Of a stretch of DNA of 64,000 nt, positions 59,613 to 64,000 are shown in pieces. How positions within the stretch are numbered: position 1 is the stretch's first letter; every line of letters begins with the position of its first letter. The stretch is from Amaranthus tricolor (taxonomy: Eukaryota; Streptophyta; Magnoliopsida; Caryophyllales; Amaranthaceae): assembly GCF_026212465.1 (NCBI RefSeq), contig NC_080047.1:43930059-43994058 (forward strand). The letters run 5' to 3'. The position numbers and the translations under genes are program-made. The notes under the pieces are model-generated. The model worked only from the letters and a program-made list of their open reading frames with translations, made no database searches and was not told the DNA's origin.

Positions 59613-60965
59613 CTAAACTAATTGAGCTATCCGTCTGATAATGTTTCCATCAATAACTATGTCAGAAACAAATCGGATCTTCCTCCAATCAGCACCAACA
59701 ATCCATTCACATCTTCTCGCTATCTCTGCATTTTCTTCAATGATCAACTGTCGCGGTGATGGGGGCATGTCTCCCTTGGGCAATGAATATAAGGTAGTGC
59801 AGTCGATAAACTCCAGATTAACCAAGGAAGTAAACTCGGTCAGTGAAGGGAAGGTTCTCAACTTGGGACAATCCATAAACCTTATATTACGAAGGCTAGG
59901 AATTGGCGATGATAAGTTCCATTCTTCAAGGCTCCCCATGTCTTCTAATGTTAGCATCTCTAACGAAAGGAAGAATGAATCTTCTGACTTCAACGGATCA
60001 ATGGAATGGAAGCCCACATATGCAATTCCATCCAAATTCTGGACGTGAAGGTTTTTGAGGTTCGGAAGATGGTGCAGCTGAGGTAAACTACTATATCCTT
60101 GCTATTTTCTATATCCTTCAATATTGAAGGAAGAATCTCTGGACAGATAAATGATACATGCCTGGCTTTAACATACCAAGTACGAGCCATCTGTGGGGAA
60201 CACATCTTATGTTCAATCCAAGAGTAATATTTATCAATGAATTGTTTATCCACCCACAAAAACATGCTGCAACTGACATCTTGAGCATAGCGGTGAACAA
60301 AATCGTACATTCTGTACAGCTGTGACTCACGTTCGTCATTGATGATGGTGGACCTTAATAGTAACTTATCAAACCCTCAATAGCAACAAATCATGAGAAC
60401 ATCTTGCACAGTTTTATAAACTCTCTCTGTGGCTGCTCCTGGAGGTCTTTCTCCAGCCTTAATACAGATTCGAGTACCAACCTCAAGACCTTATCCAAGT
60501 CAAAGTCCCCCAACACTGAAACCTGGAAATAGTAGTCAAAATCATTCTTGATTCTCGGATCATTCTCAATAGTGCGAGCCAGAAATGTTTTTTACGATCC
60601 CAAGCATGCCTTCTATCGAGACAATAATGCTCGTCATTGGTAAACTACAGCAGCTGCGGTTGGTATTGCTTATGGTATAGGAAGAACTCAAAAAATTTTG
60701 CTCAATGTCTTCCTTGTCATGAAATCTCTTAAAGTTCACATTCTCCACTTGTACAAATTCCTTCTGAGCAGCCTCTTAATAGGCCGTTTGATCTTAACTA
60801 AAGCCAAGGCAGCTGCCTTTGCAAACAGATCATCCAAACGGTTTTGCACATCTTCGAGCTTGCGAGACATTCGCTCTTTTCAAGAACAAAAATACACCTC
60901 CCTTTTCTCTTGTCTCAAGAGCAAAACTCACTGTCAAATCTTCAGAGCCATAGCATGCTAAACAA
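59613..60965 (-). pseudogene. CC-NB-LRR gene, degenerate and internally deleted
   Basis: On the minus strand the parts of a CNL appear in order with frame breaks. A coiled-coil piece (MSRKLEDVQNRLDDLFAKAA) lies near 60870. The P-loop has decayed to IEGMLGIVKN at about 60600, where the family has GxGKT. RNBS-A is DPRIKNDFDYYFQVSVLGDF, and then a large deletion has removed kinase-2 to the winged helix. The MHD region is MYDFVHRYAQ near 60310, almost all LRRs are gone, and the C-terminus runs 60035-59613 (SLEMLTLEDMGSLEEWNL; LRTFPSLTEFTSLVNLEF). It resembles the CNL at 50794, whose MHD region reads EFVHRYAQ. It cannot make a full receptor. Confidence 0.87.
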
Positions 60966-61322
60966 TAAACTGTGTCACACTCAACTATTGATGACATTAT
61001 AAACACGTTTGAGCCAGAATTAGTATTGTATAGATGTAGAAGAAAACGCGTAGTATTGTATTAATGTCAAAAGATGCAGTTATCATAAGTGTTGGATGAT
61101 TGGACCTGTTGTGTGAAGACTGTCAAAAAAAATGTAAGATATTGTTGCCAAATGCCAAACACCCCATAAGTTTGCGTCAATTTATTTTGAGAGTCAAAGT
61201 TTGCAAACATTGACCGTTTCCCATTAATGAATATATGAAGTGCAAAACATGGTAATGTAATTTAGCATCTAAAAGAATTAGAGTGAATAACGCATTGAAA
61301 CACACACTGAAATACTTTGACA
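60966..61322. other. Intergenic, no gene seen
   Basis: AT-rich flank. No repeat or gene recognised. Confidence 0.5.
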
Positions 61323-61990
61323 TTACAGAAAAGTCATTGTTTGTAATTTGACATTAATATTCAAATCATGCTCAAATACTACCATATTCTTATCATAACC
61401 GGCTGCAGCATCCCTAAAGTAAAAGTGCTCTGAGCATTTTGGTCCAACTGAAAGTCGCCAAGCCCACATACATGGATGAGAAACCGCTACTAAAGTATCA
61501 CCAGGGCTAACATTCCATTCACTCTTTGAAGCAAAAAGTAGTTTAGGATAAGTTAATCCTAACTCCAACATAAGACTCAACGGAAGAATTTCACCCCCTA
61601 TTTTCGCAAACCGAGTTGTAGCTTTATAATTCCTATTTGAACCATTTTCACCGTAAAAAACACAAGGAATAAATTATTAGCTTGATCTTAAGTGTTTTCA
61701 AACAATGGGCAGTGGTTAATATAATTGCTAAGCCATCTACTTGACCAACCACAAATCTAGTCCAAAAAAAGTTAGTAAAATACAGTAGACAATTTCGTAT
61801 TACGTTGGACGGCTTATAATGCATTATCAGTTAAAATACTATTTTTTTTCTGTTAGTTTTAAAAAACATAAACAAGACAATGAAAAAACATTTACTCACT
61901 GCATTGCAATAATAATGTTGTTTCAATTTTAGAGGTGGATCATCACCATAGCAGTCATGACAAATTATGTTTGAATTTAAAAAATTTATC
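61323..61990 (-). pseudogene. Trypsin-like serine protease fragment, minus copy of an inverted duplication
   Basis: The minus strand reads FVVGQVDGLAIILTTAHCLK, where TAHC is the catalytic-histidine word of trypsin-fold proteases, then after a frame break LGLTYPKLLFASKSEWNVSP, GDTLVAVSHPCMWAWRLSVG and a Y-DKNMV word. The rest of the catalytic triad cannot be placed. It could be a Trypsin_2/Deg-like protein. The sequence is repeated in opposite orientation at 62335-62945. Confidence 0.55.
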
Positions 61991-62334
61991 CTTAGGTGAT
62001 ACCAACAGTACTTCTAAGGAAAAGACACTTAAAATTGACAAATGTAACTCACTAAAAAATACAACTTAGGTAAATGTATGTAAACAATACCTTAAAGATT
62101 GCAGCAGTTGTGGCTAGAAAATTATGGTCAAATGAAGGAGAATTTGTTGCTCAAATGATGGGAAGGAGAATTGCTACTCAAGGGTAGGGTAAGTAAAGGA
62201 ACTTTGAAGAAGGGTAAATGAGATGAGTAAAGGTGGGGCCTGGTCTTTGAGCCCACAATAAGAGGCTCAAAGAACTGAAAGAAGTGGTAAATAATTTTTA
62301 AGGTTTGACCCCAAATTACGTTTTTTAAATTCAA

Positions 62335-62945
62335 AAATAATTTGTCATGGCTGGTATGGTGATGATCCGCCATCTGAAACTGAAACAGCATTATTGCAAG
62401 GCAATGAGTAAGATTTTTATACTTGTCTTGTTTATGTTTTTTAAAACTAGCAGGAGAATAATGAGTACTTTAACTGATAAGGCATCAAAAGCCGTCGAAC
62501 GTAATACGAGATTGTCTTTTGTGAAAGTATTTACAAACTTGTTTTGGACTGGGTTTTTGGTTGTTCAAGTAGATGACTTGGCAATTGTAGTAACCACTGC
62601 CCGTTGTTTGAAAAACACTCAAGACAAGGTTGATGTCTTATTCATTGTGTGTTTTTACGGTGAAAATGGTCCGAGTAGGAATTATAAAGCTACAGCTCGG
62701 TTTCTGAACGAAGAGAATGAAATTCCTCTATTGAGTGTTAAGTTGGAATTAGGATTAAGTTATCCTAAACTCCTCTTTGCTTCAGAGAGAGAGTGAGTGA
62801 AATGTTAGCCCTGGTGCTACTTTACAAGCGGTTTGTCGTCCATGTATGTGGGCTTGCCGACTTTAAGTTGGACGAAAAATGCTCAGAGGACTCTTACTTT
62901 GGCGATGTTGCAGCCGATTATGATAAGAACATGTATTAATGCTAA
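62335..62945 (+). pseudogene. Trypsin-like serine protease fragment, plus copy of the inverted duplication
   Basis: The frame from 62347 to 62793 reads FLVVQVDDLAIVVTTARCLK, then LFIVCFYGENGPSRNYKATA, NEIPLLSVKLELGLSYPKLL and a stop inside the ERE-W word at 62794. A shifted continuation reads SMYVGLPTL. The catalytic His of the TAHC word is Arg here (TARC). The two copies are separated by about 345 bases and match over about 600 bases, so they form a large imperfect hairpin. Confidence 0.55.
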
Positions 62946-64000
62946 TAGTGGGCCCAAAGCCATCACTCATGGTGCACATGCTACAGACACAAGATTCAAA
63001 GTAAGTTTAATTAAAAAACTAGCTGGCCTTGGGTAGTGGATATGCAATTTTGTAATAAGCTAAAAATGAGTATTGAAATAATATGCAGAATATCAACCCC
63101 TTTCCCATGTCGAACACTTATCCATGGAATGCCACAGATCCATGATTCAAAGCTAAGAATGACTATTGAAACTTGCAGAATGATGACATAACCAACATAA
63201 CAGTAATTTTAGTTAAATTAGAATAAAATATGACAGAAGCATTAGTAAACAATCATCAGTGTCAAGCTAAGAATGACTATTGAAACTTGCAGAATATCGA
63301 CACTTATCCATGGAATGCCACAGATCCATGATTCAAAGCAAGTTAATATAAGTTCATTATCTTACGATAACAGCTCCGGCACGTCCACTCCATGTTAGAC
63401 TATGCACATCACTCATGCAATAGCTGAAGAGATATGTTATCAACTTCTCGACAGTACACTGTCATTAAACAAAAGAACAAAAGAAAAATAGCAGGATGAT
63501 GACATAACTTTATGTTCAGAAAACCCAAGGGAAATCAGTAACTTGTAACAGAATACCATGATTATGTGCGACGACAATATGAGACGATAATAAAATGTAA
63601 ATTAGAAATTTATGAAAAATAACATGTCATTCTCATGGGAACGAAATATCATCTTCAAACATGTACTTTTCTTCACATTAGTATCTAATATTTTTATTTA
63701 GATGCTCTATTTGATGTGATGTGAATACATTTGTTTAGAATTTGGACAGGTCATGTCCAAAAGAGATATGGTGGCAAACTATGTAGGATGGACTAAATAA
63801 TATACGAGGCAAAATTACTGGAAAGGAGGCACCGAGGGAGTACTAGCTAGTATGTTAATTTAGTTTAATTTTATGTTTGTTATTTTCACGCACTCCCACC
63901 AATTTTCACTCAAGAGAAGGGTGTTCCACCCTTACTCATTCCAATCAAAATTGGGGAAAAATAATAAGAAAAAATTTCAATTGTGGAATAGCAAAATTTG
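62946..64000. other. Flank with a direct duplication; no gene seen
   Basis: A segment of about 85 bases containing TTATCCATGGAATGCCACAG and AAGAATGACTATTGAAACTT words occurs twice, at about 63110-63185 and 63262-63345. The rest is AT-rich. Nothing else is recognised up to the window end. Confidence 0.6.

Overview
The window is nuclear DNA from a flowering plant, most likely a eudicot. It is AT-rich, with intron-containing genes, CC-NB-LRR resistance genes, a chloroplast-targeted PPR gene and many plant transposon remnants. The mix of elements would fit a Caryophyllales/Amaranthaceae genome, but I cannot prove the species.

Layout. 1-5.7 kb is a decayed CACTA (En/Spm) transposon: a broken TNP2-type transposase, a broken Ptta/En/Spm protein and the right terminus, with a TA-microsatellite-associated MITE inside. 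7.5-13 kb (minus) is a five-exon LRR gene with an N-terminal region I cannot assign and a complete miniature LTR element (TRIM) in intron 4. 13-24.6 kb is repeat-rich and has no intact gene: TA microsatellites, a hAT element nested in a foldback MITE, an RTE LINE tail and several MITEs. 24.7-27.5 kb (plus) is a full-length CNL. 28.1-28.4 kb is a histone H2A fragment. 29-39 kb (minus) is a complete ten-exon RRM-PPR gene, the PPR4 (At5g04810-type) orthologue, with a Ty3/gypsy fragment and a Stowaway-like MITE in intron 1. 42-45 kb holds a truncated CACTA, a duplicated piece of PPR4 exon 1 and half a MITE.

46-61 kb is an immune-receptor cluster. A minus-strand gene joins a CBP60/SARD1-type domain to an NLR winged-helix plus LRR without an NB-ARC. 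It lies head to head with an intact plus-strand CNL. A second minus-strand gene joins a VQ motif to a related winged-helix-LRR, also without an NB-ARC. A degenerate CNL and TRIM/copia debris follow. 61-63 kb is an inverted duplication of a trypsin-like protease pseudogene.

How they may work together. The CNLs at 24.7 and 50.8 kb have the parts expected of signalling receptors. The CBP60-LRR and VQ-LRR genes look like NLR derivatives whose nucleotide-binding switch has been replaced by domains from the salicylic-acid/WRKY transcription network. The head-to-head placement of the CBP60 fusion and an intact CNL recalls known sensor/executor NLR pairs. Function is inference; the domain joins and the compatible splice phases are read directly from the sequence.
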